Shown here one piece after another: positions 23,246-31,227 of a DNA stretch of 64,000 bases (its first letter is position 1; each line of letters starts with the position of its first letter). A program made the translations under genes and the position numbers. Origin of the DNA: Amycolatopsis tolypomycina (GTDB lineage: Bacteria > Actinomycetota > Actinomycetes > Mycobacteriales > Pseudonocardiaceae); NCBI RefSeq assembly GCF_900105945.1, contig NZ_FNSO01000001.1:1-64000 (forward strand), in the 5' to 3' direction. The notes beneath the pieces are model-generated. The model ran no database searches and was not told where the DNA came from. It saw only the letters and a program-made list of their open reading frames with translations.

Positions 23246-24109
23246 ATGGCCAGCACCGTCACCTCGCGCCGGAAGCAGCTCGGGAACGAGCTCCGGCATG
23301 CCCGCACCGCGGCGCGGATGACACAGCAGCAGGTCGCCGAGGTCCTCGGCTGCACCCAGGGCAAGGTCAACAAGATCGAGTCCGGTGCCGTCGGGGTGAA
23401 GCTCGGGGATGTGCGATCGATGCTGAACGCGTTCGGGATCAACGGCGAAGAGGCCGACACGCTGATGAACCTGGCGCGGGCCGCCGCCGGGCAGCGCGGC
23501 CACTGGTCCGGCTACCGCTCGGTGGTGCCGCACTGGTTCCGCACCTTCACCGACCTGGAACCCGCGGCCGCGGAGATCCTCACCTGGCACGGTGAGCGCA
23601 TCCCGGGCCCGCTGCAGTCCGAGCACTACATGCTCAAGCAGTTCACCGAATTCGGCGCCACCGACGTGACGTCGCTGGTGCGCAACCGGCTCGACCGCAA
23701 GGCGGTGTTCGAGCAGCAGCAGCCGCCGTACTACCGCTTCATCATCAGCGAAGGCGCCCTGCGCCGGGCCCCGGGCGGCTACGCGCCCGCGGTGATGCTC
23801 GACCAGGTCGAGCACCTGCTCTCGCTCGAGAAGCACCAGCGCGTCTACGTGCACGTCCTGCCGTTCGGCGCGCGGCTGGCCGCGGTACCCAACGACTTCA
23901 CGATCATGCGGTTCCCGGACCGCACCCGCGACTTCGTCTACATCGAGCACTCCGCCGGCGGGCTCTACCTCGACGACGTCAAGGACTTCAACATCTTCGT
24001 CGACTCGTGGGACAGGCTGCGTGGAGCCGCGCTGGAGCGCCAGGAGACCCGGCAGTTCCTCAAGGAGCTTGCGGAGGGTTACCGCGCCCAGATGCAGCAG
24101 ATCCAATAG
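23246..24109 (+). CDS. XRE regulator with DUF5753 domain
   Basis: The start is MASTVTSRRKQLG (23246), giving 287 aa. The HTH is at about residues 12-65 (LGNELRHARTAARMTQQQVAEVLG, QGKVNKIESG). The remaining about 200 residues are DUF5753 (WFRTFTDLEPAAAEILTWHGERIPGPLQ, VYVHVLPFGARLA, DFVYIEHSAGGLYLDD). These are very abundant in actinomycetes and typically work with DUF397 proteins; one is encoded at 27281. Downstream are two DUF574 methyltransferase-like genes. Confidence 0.9.
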   Translation: MASTVTSRRKQLGNELRHARTAARMTQQQVAEVLGCTQGKVNKIESGAVGVKLGDVRSMLNAFGINGEEADTLMNLARAAAGQRGHWSGYRSVVPHWFRTFTDLEPAAAEILTWHGERIPGPLQSEHYMLKQFTEFGATDVTSLVRNRLDRKAVFEQQQPPYYRFIISEGALRRAPGGYAPAVMLDQVEHLLSLEKHQRVYVHVLPFGARLAAVPNDFTIMRFPDRTRDFVYIEHSAGGLYLDDVKDFNIFVDSWDRLRGAALERQETRQFLKELAEGYRAQMQQIQ

Positions 24110-24133
24110 GGCGAACGGCGGCGCTGTGACATT

Positions 24134-24175
24134 CGGGGCTTCGCCCCGGCCGGGGGCTCCGCCACCCGGACCCCC
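24134..24175. repeat. GC-rich hairpin intergenic element
   Basis: The stretch contains CGGGGCTTCGCCCCGG (a tetraloop hairpin) followed by CCGGGGGCTCC and CCCGGACCCCC, which can pair with each other. Such tandem hairpins are frequent between actinomycete genes. It lies between the XRE gene and the DUF574 pair and may act as terminator or attenuator. Confidence 0.5.
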
Positions 24176-24258
24176 AAAAGAAGTATGGCTATCCCAGCCG
24201 GTGAACAACTTTCGGTAGAGTCGGTCTGTTGCGCTGGATTCCACCGGAAGTGGACATC

Positions 24259-25110
24259 GTGGACCCCGACTTCCTCCCCGACGCCGTCGACCTCGACCGG
24301 CCGAACGTGGCGAGGATCTACGACTGGGCGCTCGGCGGCACCGCGAACTGGGCCATCGACCGGCAGTTCGGCGAGCAGGCCGTGCAGGCGTTCCCGCTCG
24401 CCAAGACCCTGGCGCGCGCCAACCGCGACTTCCTCGGCCGGGCCGTCCGCTACTGCCTCGCCGAAGGCATCACCCAGTTCCTCGACCTCGGCTCCGGCAT
24501 CCCGACCGCCGGCAACGTGCACGAGGTGGCCGACGACCACGTCGACGACAGCCGCTGCGTGTACGTCGACAACGAACCGGTGGCCGTCGCGCACGGGCGG
24601 ATGCTCCTCGATGAGGCGGGCGATCCCGAACGCCACGCCGTGCTGCACGCCGACCTGCGGGACGCCTGCGAAGTCTGGGAAGCCGCGCTGGCCACCGGCG
24701 TGCTCGACCCCGACCGGCCGATCTGCCTGCTGACCGTGGCGGTGCTGCACTTCCTGCCGGACGTCACGGGCGTGCGCGAAGCCATCCGCGACTACCGGAC
24801 GCTCCTCGCGCCCGGATCGGCGTACGTCCTTTCGCACGCGACGGAATCCGGCGTCGAAGGCGAAGAGCTGGCGCACATCCGGAACCTCGTGAAGCTGTCC
24901 GAGCGGTCGAGTTCGCCCGCGGTTTCCCGGTCCCTCGACGAGATCGCCGCGTTCTTCGGTACCTTCGACGTCATCGAGCCCGGGATCGTGCCTGTGGGAG
25001 AGTGGCGCCCCGAGCCCGGCGCCGCCACGGTCCCCCTCGCGAGCGTGGTCGGCGGTGTCGGCCGCAAGCCTGGAGGACGCAATGACGACGCAGGACCCCG
25101 AAGCCCCTGA
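24259..25110 (+). CDS. DUF574-type SAM-dependent methyltransferase (copy 1)
   Basis: GTG 24259 is chosen because CCGGAAG stands 7 nt upstream; a TTG at 24229 is also in frame. The product is about 283 aa. Family marks are DRPNVARIYDWALGG, AIDRQFGEQAV, FLDLGSGIPTAGNVHEVA (SAM site), VYVDNEPVAVAH and VAVLHFLPD. These proteins (S-adenosylmethyltransferase family PF04672) are abundant in actinomycetes; substrates are unknown. The last 29 bp overlap the start of the second copy, and both are co-directed behind the XRE-DUF5753 gene. Confidence 0.85.
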   Translation: MDPDFLPDAVDLDRPNVARIYDWALGGTANWAIDRQFGEQAVQAFPLAKTLARANRDFLGRAVRYCLAEGITQFLDLGSGIPTAGNVHEVADDHVDDSRCVYVDNEPVAVAHGRMLLDEAGDPERHAVLHADLRDACEVWEAALATGVLDPDRPICLLTVAVLHFLPDVTGVREAIRDYRTLLAPGSAYVLSHATESGVEGEELAHIRNLVKLSERSSSPAVSRSLDEIAAFFGTFDVIEPGIVPVGEWRPEPGAATVPLASVVGGVGRKPGGRNDDAGPRSP

Positions 25111-25930
25111 AGGCGTGGACCTGGACCGGCCGAACGCCGCCCGCATCTACGACTGGTTCCTCGGCGGCGACGCCAACTGGGCCATCGACCGGCAGTTCGG
25201 CGAGCAGGCGGTCAAGACCTTCCCGATGATCAAGACGGTCGCGCGCGCCGGCCGCGACTTCCTCGGCCGCGGCGTCCGCTACCTGGCGCGCAACGGCATC
25301 GACCAGTTCCTCGACCTCGGCTCCGGCGTCCCCACGGTCGGCAACGTCCACGAGGTCGCCACGGACGTCAACCCGGACGCCCGGTGCGTGTACGTCGACA
25401 ACGAGCCGGTCGCGGTGGCCCACTCGCAGATCCTGCTGGAGAAGGAGGGCGTCGCCGGGCGGCACGCGGTGCTGCAGGGCGACCTGCGCGACCCGGCCGA
25501 CATCTGGAAGCGCGCGCTCGACACCGGCGTCCTCGACCCGAACCGCCCGATCGGCCTCATCATGGTCGGCGTCCTGTACTTCCTCGGCGCCGACGAGCCG
25601 GTGGCCCAGACCATCCGGAAGTACCTGTCGCTGCTGCCGTCCGGCTCGTACTTCCTGTCCTCGCACCTCACCGACGACGGCCTGCAGGACATGGCCGACG
25701 CGGACAGCCGCGAGACCATCATGAAGCAGTACAACAAGTCGAGCACGCCGCTGACCCTGCGCAGCCGGGCCGAGTTCACGTCGTTCTTCGAGGGGCTCGA
25801 GCTGGTCGAGCCGGGCATCGTCTACCTGCCGGAGTGGCACCCGGAGGAGATCGAGTCCAAGGCCACCCGCAAGCTGGCGCACGACCCGTCGTTCGTCGGC
25901 CACATCTGCGGCCTCGGCCGCAAGCCGTGA
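25082..25930 (+). CDS. DUF574-type SAM-dependent methyltransferase (copy 2)
   Basis: The start is MTTQDPEAPEG (25082) with TGGAGGACGCA before it, giving 282 aa. It shares with copy 1 the blocks LDRPNAARIYDWFLGG, AIDRQFGEQAVKTFP, FLDLGSGVPTVGNVHEVA and VYVDNEPVAVAH, and it keeps a full C-terminus (EWHPEE, then HICGLGRKP). The two genes are a tandem duplication with considerable divergence. Its stop overlaps the GTG of the third methyltransferase gene. Confidence 0.87.
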   Translation: MTTQDPEAPEGVDLDRPNAARIYDWFLGGDANWAIDRQFGEQAVKTFPMIKTVARAGRDFLGRGVRYLARNGIDQFLDLGSGVPTVGNVHEVATDVNPDARCVYVDNEPVAVAHSQILLEKEGVAGRHAVLQGDLRDPADIWKRALDTGVLDPNRPIGLIMVGVLYFLGADEPVAQTIRKYLSLLPSGSYFLSSHLTDDGLQDMADADSRETIMKQYNKSSTPLTLRSRAEFTSFFEGLELVEPGIVYLPEWHPEEIESKATRKLAHDPSFVGHICGLGRKP

Positions 25931-26535
25931 CGGCGGCCGCCTACGACGCGGTCGCCGTCCAATACGCGGAGTTCGCCGCCGGGGTCTGGGACAAGCACCC
26001 GCTCGAACGGGCGGTGTGGGCGGCGTTCGCGGATTCCGTCCGCGGGCGCGGCCCGGTCGCCGACCTCGGCTGCGGTCCCGGCCACCTCACGGCGCACCTG
26101 CGTGCGCTGGGGCTCGACGCGTTCGGCGTCGACCTGTCCCCGGCGATGGTCTCGCTGGCTTCGGCGGCCCACCCGGACCTGCGGTTCGAGGTCGGCTCGA
26201 TGGCCGCGCTGGACCTGCCGGACGCCTCGCTCGCCGGGATCCTCTCGTGGTACTCGGTGATCCACACGCCCCCGGCGGAGCTGCCCGGGTACTTCGCCGA
26301 ATTCGCCCGAACGTTGGCCGCGGGCGGTCACGTTCTGTTGGGGTGCTTCGCGTCCCGGGGCGAGCCGCCGGCGTCGTTCGACCACAAGGTGACGACGGCC
26401 TACTGCTGGCCGCTGGACGAGCTGGCGGGGATCGCGGCCGCGGCGGGCTTCGCCGAGGTCGGGCGGGTGTACCGGGAACCGGGTGCGGGGGAGCGGCCGC
26501 TGCGGCACGGCAGCCTGTTGCTCCGGAAACCGTAG
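25927..26535 (+). CDS. Class I SAM-dependent methyltransferase
   Basis: The GTG at 25927 overlaps the previous stop (GTGA). The 202-aa product has motif I VADLGCGPGHLTAHL, the acidic ribose-binding FGVDLSPAM, and the post-motifs LSWYSVIHTPP and GGHVLLGCF. It is unrelated to the two DUF574 copies in detail but is translated with them. Substrate unknown. A strong terminator follows at 26548. Confidence 0.87.
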   Translation: MTAAAYDAVAVQYAEFAAGVWDKHPLERAVWAAFADSVRGRGPVADLGCGPGHLTAHLRALGLDAFGVDLSPAMVSLASAAHPDLRFEVGSMAALDLPDASLAGILSWYSVIHTPPAELPGYFAEFARTLAAGGHVLLGCFASRGEPPASFDHKVTTAYCWPLDELAGIAAAAGFAEVGRVYREPGAGERPLRHGSLLLRKP

Positions 26536-26547
26536 CCACAAAACGGG

Positions 26548-26582
26548 AAGAGCCCCGGTTCCGCGCGGAAGCCGGGGCTCTT
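26548..26582. terminator. Bidirectional stem-loop terminator
   Basis: AAGAGCCCCGG (26548-26558) pairs with CCGGGGCTCTT (26572-26582), followed by TCG on the plus strand and preceded by a run of A (a U-tract for the minus strand). It lies between the convergent methyltransferase operon and the 26601 gene. Confidence 0.8.
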
Positions 26583-26600
26583 TCGTGGTGGTACGGCAGA

Positions 26601-26855
26601 TCAGGCGCGCGAGCCGATACGGCCGCGCATCAACGGTGTCAGGTCGATCGCGGCTTCCAGCGGGCGGGTGGTGCGGACCCCGTCGGCGTGGCGCCGCAGC
26701 GGGAGGTCCTGGTCGGTCGCCCACGTGGTCGTCTTGCGCAGCGGCGCCTGGATCAGGCTGAAGCCGAAGCGGTTCCGCAGCTCGTCCCCGATCCCCCGGC
26801 GGCCACGGTGGTCTTCGTCTTCACGGCGGAAGAGCGAGTTCACCCGGACGGCCAT
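26601..26855 (-). CDS. Hypothetical basic protein (84 aa)
   Basis: ATG 26855 (MAVRVNSLFRRED) is taken as start because it lies 4 nt after the stop of a small upstream frame that has a strong ribosome site. The product is rich in Arg, with RRGIGDELRNRFGF in the middle and a C-terminus LTPLMRGRIGSRA. It has no domain I recognise, no signal and no membrane span. The gene sits between the methyltransferase cluster and the DUF397 gene. Confidence 0.5.
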   Translation of the reverse strand: MAVRVNSLFRREDEDHRGRRGIGDELRNRFGFSLIQAPLRKTTTWATDQDLPLRRHADGVRTTRPLEAAIDLTPLMRGRIGSRA

Positions 26856-26859
26856 TCGT

Positions 26860-26982
26860 CTACACCCCCAGCTCTGGTCGCGGTGCTTCGGCGTCCCGAA
26901 CGGAAAACGCTTCCGCACATCCGGTTCGGACCAGCTGGGTCACGGCGGGCGCGCCGGGTGGCGTACCTTCTTCGACGATCAC
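26860..26982 (-). CDS. Candidate 40-aa peptide gene
   Basis: A GTG at 26982 is preceded by GGGGGAGGATCAGC, a very good ribosome site. The frame encodes 40 residues starting VIVEEGTPPGAPAV, with one Cys in RTGCAEAF and a C-terminus PRPELGV. It ends 4 nt before the ATG of the 84-aa gene, so the two look like a small operon. Composition is coding-like (GC-rich third positions, no excess of Arg). Function unknown; a precursor peptide or a leader are options. Confidence 0.5.
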   Translation of the reverse strand: MIVEEGTPPGAPAVTQLVRTGCAEAFSVRDAEAPRPELGV

Positions 26983-27280
26983 GCTGATCCTCCCCCATGA
27001 GGTCCTGCGGCTCGGGTTGGTTCGTTGCGGCGCCGGCTCCCGAAGCAGTTCGGCCCGTGTCGACGACCGCCCGCCGCGAGCAGGCAGCGATTCACCGACA
27101 CCAGCGCCCCGGCCGATGCGATTAATCCTACTCCTGGAATAATCTTCATGTCGAGGCTGGACCTAGTTGATCACCCGCTTGGCCCTGTGGCTTGCTCCAT
27201 TGAGACACTGAGTAGCCGGGAGCGGGTGCCTTCGACCAGGTCACGACCGCGCCCCCCATCGACCCTCGGAGGTACGACCC

Positions 27281-27535
27281 ATGGCGGATTATCCGTCGTT
27301 CGCGGATTACGATCCGAACACGGCCGTGTCCCTGTTCGAAGAGGCCGCCTGGGAGAAGTCGTTCGCCAGCGAGCCCAACGGTGGTAACTGCGTCGAGGTC
27401 AACCTGGGCCGCGACGGTCTGATCGGCGTCCGCGACACCAAGCTCGCCACCAGCCCCGTCTTCGTGTTCGACAGCGCCGAGTGGGAAGCGTTCCTGGTCG
27501 CCGTCAAGGCCGGGCAGTTCGACCTGCCCGCCTGA
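27281..27535 (+). CDS. DUF397 domain protein
   Basis: The 84-aa protein starts behind TCGGAGGTACGACCC. It has the DUF397 core: WEKSFASEPNGGNCVEVNL, GLIGVRDTKLATSPVFVFDSAEWEAFL and VKAGQFDLPA. Such proteins are small partners of XRE-DUF5753 regulators in actinomycetes (developmental control); the candidate partner here is at 23246. The 298-bp region before it has an AT-rich patch near 27120-27150 that may hold the promoter. It ends at a clear hairpin terminator. Confidence 0.92.
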   Translation: MADYPSFADYDPNTAVSLFEEAAWEKSFASEPNGGNCVEVNLGRDGLIGVRDTKLATSPVFVFDSAEWEAFLVAVKAGQFDLPA

Positions 27536-27570
27536 ACCCGTCCGCGTTCGGTGTCCGCATCGGAAATGGC

Positions 27571-27610
27571 GATGGCCTCCTTCCCCGTCTCAGTGGTGAA
27601 GGAGGCCATC
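27571..27610. terminator. Stem-loop after the DUF397 gene
   Basis: GATGGCCTCCTTC (27571-27583) pairs with GAAGGAGGCCATC (27598-27610) across a 14-nt loop, a 13-bp stem between two convergent genes. No long T-tract follows. Confidence 0.65.
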
Positions 27611-27653
27611 CCGGCCGTGCGGATACGCGTCGGCGGTGAATGTGAGGGGAATC

Positions 27654-28199
27654 TCACCCGATTGCCGGAAGCTCCCCACCGCGCAACCGGCTGCGGGTCC
27701 GGCGCCACGCCACCACGACGATCGCCACGAGCCCGATCAGTGGCAGCGTGCTGATCGCCCAGCTCACGCCCATCGGCGGTCCGGGCTGTTCGAGCACGGG
27801 CAGGGCGCGCAACTCGCCGGTGCCGGACCCGGCGGGGCCGTTGACGGTGAAGCGGAGCGTCCAGTCGCCCGGCCGCGGCATCGAGCGGACGTCCAGGCCC
27901 CACACCTCGCGCTTGCGCGGGTGCCGGACCAGCGGCTGCTTCCGGTTCTGCCCGCCTTCCGGGCCGACCATGGTGAGCGTGCCGGACTTGCCCTCGATCC
28001 CGCCGTCGGGGATGAAGGTGAAGTCCAGCGACTGCATGGCCTTCAGCGGCCAGGTGCTGAACCCGACGGTCAGCCCGTACGGCCCGGCCTGCACCCGTTC
28101 GGTGTGCACGATGTTGACCGGCTCGTAGGCGTTCGCCGTCCCCGCGGTGGTGAACAGCAGCCCGGCTGCGGCAGTCAAGGCCAGGAGTGCTTTACGCAT
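27654..28199 (-). CDS. Secreted, C-terminally membrane-anchored protein (181 aa)
   Basis: A signal peptide (MRKALLALTAAAGLLFTTAGTANA) is followed by a beta-rich outer domain (VGFSTWPLKAMQSLDFTFIPDGG, RPGDWTLRFTVNG). One C-terminal membrane helix, WAISTLPLIGLVAIVVVAW, and a basic tail complete it. The layout resembles CopC-like or FixH-like immunoglobulin-fold proteins held on the membrane. It is the last gene of a four-gene leftward operon and its start overlaps the stop of the 28192 gene. Confidence 0.75.
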   Translation of the reverse strand: MRKALLALTAAAGLLFTTAGTANAYEPVNIVHTERVQAGPYGLTVGFSTWPLKAMQSLDFTFIPDGGIEGKSGTLTMVGPEGGQNRKQPLVRHPRKREVWGLDVRSMPRPGDWTLRFTVNGPAGSGTGELRALPVLEQPGPPMGVSWAISTLPLIGLVAIVVVAWRRTRSRLRGGELPAIG

Positions 28200-29334
28200 C
28201 AGCGGTTTCCCCCTTCTTCGCGGGCGCCAGCAGGCAGAGCATCCCGCCGAACCGCCACCCGGCGAACCCGCCGAGCAGCCCCAGCGCCGCGCTGAGCCCG
28301 GCCGTCGTGGCCAGGTACCAGGCCGGCGGCACGTGCGCGCCGGTGTAGAGCAGTGCCTGCTGGATCGGCAGGCTCAGCCCGAGCAGCAGCCCGGCGACCC
28401 CGCCGGCGACCACGGACACCCGGCCCGCGCGCCACCCCCGGCGTCGGCCGGCGAAGTACACGAGCTCCATCAGCGCGGCCACCGGCAGCAGGGCCATCGG
28501 GGTCAGCGACGGCATCGCCGGGACACCGGAAATCGCGTCCCGCAGCGGCAGGCCGACCATGTCGGCGTACGCCTCGGCGGCCCACGGCGAGAACCACCAG
28601 AACACCGCCTGCACGACCGCGACCAGCGCCGCGGTGGCCACCGCCCCGCCCGGACGGCGGACGAACCCGGCGCCGACGGCGACCAGCAGCACCGCCATCA
28701 TCGACGTCCCGATCGCGACGGCGTCGGCGTAGTCGTCCGGCACCTGCTGCAACCCGAGCGCCAGCACCGGCCCGAAGGTGAGCAGCACGGTCAGCGACGC
28801 CAGCGTGCCCAGCCGGCCCCAGCGGTGTTCGCGCGCCGCGGCGAACACCGCCGTCGTGCCGATGAGCGACACCGTGATCGACAGCAGCAGCCCGATGTGC
28901 GGCGGTGAGTCGATGACCGCGTCGAAGCCGTAGAGCCCGTGCCACCACTGGTCCCACAGGCCGTAGAGCAGGAACGTCGCCGCGCCCACCCCCGAGACCA
29001 GGTAGCCCAGCGGCGCCGCGAACGTCCGGCCGAAGACGTTGACCACCCGCCCGCCGACCCGCGGGTCGACCGGCCGGCCCGCGCGCCGCGCCGCCGTCGT
29101 CAGCAGCACGACGGCGAGGCTCGCCAGGCCGACGACCGCGCTGCCCGCGTACAGGAACAGGTGCGGCAGCGTGAAGAACGTGTCCGGCCCGACGTCGTCG
29201 TGCCACTGGATGTCCCAGGTCAGCCCGACCAGCGACAGCAGCGAACCGCCGAGCACGACGTTCGCCGGCAGCAACCCCGTCCGCGCCTGTTTCGCCACCG
29301 ACGTGGTGCGCACGCCGGATGCGGTGAGATCCAT
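28192..29334 (-). CDS. Polytopic membrane protein of the FixH-like operon (380 aa)
   Basis: The start is MDLTASGVRTTS (29334) with AAAAGGAGGGGGC before it. About nine to ten hydrophobic spans are seen. It includes WDIQWHDDVGPDTFFTLPHLFLYAGSA near the N-terminus, with His residues on both ends that could bind metal, and LYGLWDQWWHGLYGFD, then SPPHIGLLLS. The His/Trp-rich loops recall copper- or heme-handling membrane proteins, but no named family is certain. It overlaps the 27654 gene by 8 bp and follows the FixH-like gene by 11 nt. Confidence 0.75.
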   Translation of the reverse strand: MDLTASGVRTTSVAKQARTGLLPANVVLGGSLLSLVGLTWDIQWHDDVGPDTFFTLPHLFLYAGSAVVGLASLAVVLLTTAARRAGRPVDPRVGGRVVNVFGRTFAAPLGYLVSGVGAATFLLYGLWDQWWHGLYGFDAVIDSPPHIGLLLSITVSLIGTTAVFAAAREHRWGRLGTLASLTVLLTFGPVLALGLQQVPDDYADAVAIGTSMMAVLLVAVGAGFVRRPGGAVATAALVAVVQAVFWWFSPWAAEAYADMVGLPLRDAISGVPAMPSLTPMALLPVAALMELVYFAGRRRGWRAGRVSVVAGGVAGLLLGLSLPIQQALLYTGAHVPPAWYLATTAGLSAALGLLGGFAGWRFGGMLCLLAPAKKGETADA

Positions 29335-29345
29335 GCCCCCTCCTT

Positions 29346-29738
29346 TTACTTGACCAACACGGGAAAGACGACTTGTGCGGGCCCGCCGGGGCCGCGCAGC
29401 GAAACGGTGATTTCCCACTGTCCGGCCATCGGCAGCCCGACGCCGGTGGCGCGGAAGCGGCCGGGCCCGTCGGACGTGGCGGGTACGGCCGGGAACGCGT
29501 GGCCCATCTGTGCCATGACCGGGGCGACCGTGACGGTGTCGGGCGCGGGCCCGTCGACTTCGACGGCGAAGGTGTTGCCGCCGATGCGCGGCTGGTCCGC
29601 GGCGAACCGGACCGTGTACGGCCCCGAAACCGCTTGCTGCGCGGTGGGTTTCGCGTTCCCGCCACCCCAGAGCAGCCAGGCGGCGACGGCGGCTATGGCC
29701 ACGACGACCACGGCGATCAGCAGCGTCGGGCGTCTCAT
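29346..29738 (-). CDS. FixH/YtkA-like membrane-anchored protein
   Basis: The 130-aa product starts MRRPTLLIAVVVVAIAAVAAWLL (one N-terminal membrane anchor), then WGGGNAKP. The outer domain has YTVRFAADQPRIGGNTFAVEVDG, APVMAQMGHAFPAV (Met/His-rich) and GQWEITVSLRGPGG. This is the FixH/YtkA immunoglobulin-like fold, and MxxMGH is typical of copper-related members. Its ATG overlaps the upstream stop (ATGA). A role in metal delivery or oxidase assembly is inferred from the family. Confidence 0.8.
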   Translation of the reverse strand: MRRPTLLIAVVVVAIAAVAAWLLWGGGNAKPTAQQAVSGPYTVRFAADQPRIGGNTFAVEVDGPAPDTVTVAPVMAQMGHAFPAVPATSDGPGRFRATGVGLPMAGQWEITVSLRGPGGPAQVVFPVLVK

Positions 29739-31132
29739 CGGCCGGCTCCGCTCGCCGGGACGTCCACCACGGCGGGGACGGTGAGCACGCGGTAGCCGCG
29801 CTCGGCCTGCAGCCAGATCCGGTACCGGCCGGGCGCGGCGAAGGTGTAGGTGAAACTGACGTCGGGGCCGTACGCGGCGACGGTCTCGTCGGGACGGCCG
29901 GCCTGCCCCGCGACGGGCGGGATCATCGCGTGGACGTGCGCCCACGTCGGCGCCTTCGCGGCGCTTTCCCCGACAGGACCGGCGATCGGCCCGGCGATGA
30001 TCAGGTGACCGAGCATGCCCAGCCACGGCTGGAGGTCCTGGGCGGGGAAGCGTGCGGTGACGGTGGTCGGCGTCCCCTGGCCGATGGTGAGCTCGACCGG
30101 GGTGCCGTCGATCGTCCGCGGTCCGGCGCCGGGCGGTTCCGGTGCGGGTGCGGCCGTGCCGTGCATGTCCACTGTGGACCGCACGAGCTGGACGCCGCCG
30201 CCGCGCCGGGCGAGTTCCGCGGCCACCGCGTACGTGCCCGCCTCCGGATCGGGGACGGTGACGCGGTAGTCGCCGGGGCCGACGCGCACCGGGTGCAGGT
30301 GGCTCAGCCGTCCCGAGGGCGAGACGAGGACCAGGTGCACGAGCGCGTTGTCGTGGCCGAGCAGGTCGTCGGCCGGGCGGCCGGTGGCGCCGTCGGTGAG
30401 CCTGAGCACGAGGTCGTCCGTCCTGGCTTGGACGGCCAGGTTCACCGGCGGCCGCGAGTAATCCACTGTGGACAGCTGGGCGTTCGCGTACGGGTCGGTG
30501 ACGTTGTCGAAGGTCGGGTCCAGCTGGCTGCCGGGCGCGGGTGGCGGGGGAGTGCTCGCCGACAGCAGCGCGCCGGTGACGGCGACGGCGATCGCGGCGA
30601 CCACGCCGGCCGCCGGGACGAGCGCGTACGCGGTTCGTCGCGCCCGGATCCCGACGACCATGGCGAGGAGCAGGAACACGCCCGCGGCGACGAACCCGCC
30701 GTAGGTCGCCTTTTCCCACGGCGGGACCACCCGCGCGGGCACGAGGAACGGGATCGTGGCTCGTTTTCCGGTGCCGTCGTCCAGCGAGAGTTCCCACGGG
30801 CCTGGTTTGTCGACTTGGAGATTTCCCGCGTAGACGCCGGGGGTGGCGCCGAGGACGACGTCGGTGCGTGCGGTGGTGACCCCGTCGGCCGCGACGGCGA
30901 GGTGCAGCGTGCCGGGCGCGGTGCCCTGGTGTGTCACGACGTCGACCCGCAGCGGCGACGGTGTGGTGTCGACGCGGCGGATGATCACGGTGAGTTCGCG
31001 GGCGCCGAGCGTCTGGGCGACCTGGACGTCGGCGCCGCTCGGTGCGCCGTCGGCGTGCGCGGTCCCGCCGCCGGCCGCGATCCCCAGCACGGCCAGCAGC
31101 ATCAGCAGTACGGCTTTCGATTTGCTCCCCAT
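29735..31132 (-). CDS. Secreted multi-domain membrane protein of the FixH-like operon (465 aa)
   Basis: A signal peptide (SKAVLLMLLAVLGIAAGGGTAHA) leads to an outer beta domain. Two membrane helices follow (GGFVAAGVFLLLAMVVGI and LVPAAGVVAAIAVAVTGALL, residues about 143-192). A long C-terminal outer part has LSHLHPVRVGPGDYRVTVPDPEAG, MLGHLIIAGP and TWAHVHAMIPP. The repeated H-x-H motifs suggest copper or other metal binding. It is the first gene of the operon 31132 to 27654. Two TCCACTGTGGAC palindromes occur in it. No exact family name is known to me. Confidence 0.75.
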   Translation of the reverse strand: MGSKSKAVLLMLLAVLGIAAGGGTAHADGAPSGADVQVAQTLGARELTVIIRRVDTTPSPLRVDVVTHQGTAPGTLHLAVAADGVTTARTDVVLGATPGVYAGNLQVDKPGPWELSLDDGTGKRATIPFLVPARVVPPWEKATYGGFVAAGVFLLLAMVVGIRARRTAYALVPAAGVVAAIAVAVTGALLSASTPPPPAPGSQLDPTFDNVTDPYANAQLSTVDYSRPPVNLAVQARTDDLVLRLTDGATGRPADDLLGHDNALVHLVLVSPSGRLSHLHPVRVGPGDYRVTVPDPEAGTYAVAAELARRGGGVQLVRSTVDMHGTAAPAPEPPGAGPRTIDGTPVELTIGQGTPTTVTARFPAQDLQPWLGMLGHLIIAGPIAGPVGESAAKAPTWAHVHAMIPPVAGQAGRPDETVAAYGPDVSFTYTFAAPGRYRIWLQAERGYRVLTVPAVVDVPASGAGR

Positions 31133-31227
31133 CGTGTGCCGAACCTAACCGGGTGGGCCGGTTGGGGGCGTCACGGCGGCGAGGGAATCCCGATCCCCGG
31201 TTCGGGGGACCCCGGGCCCGGGGAACC

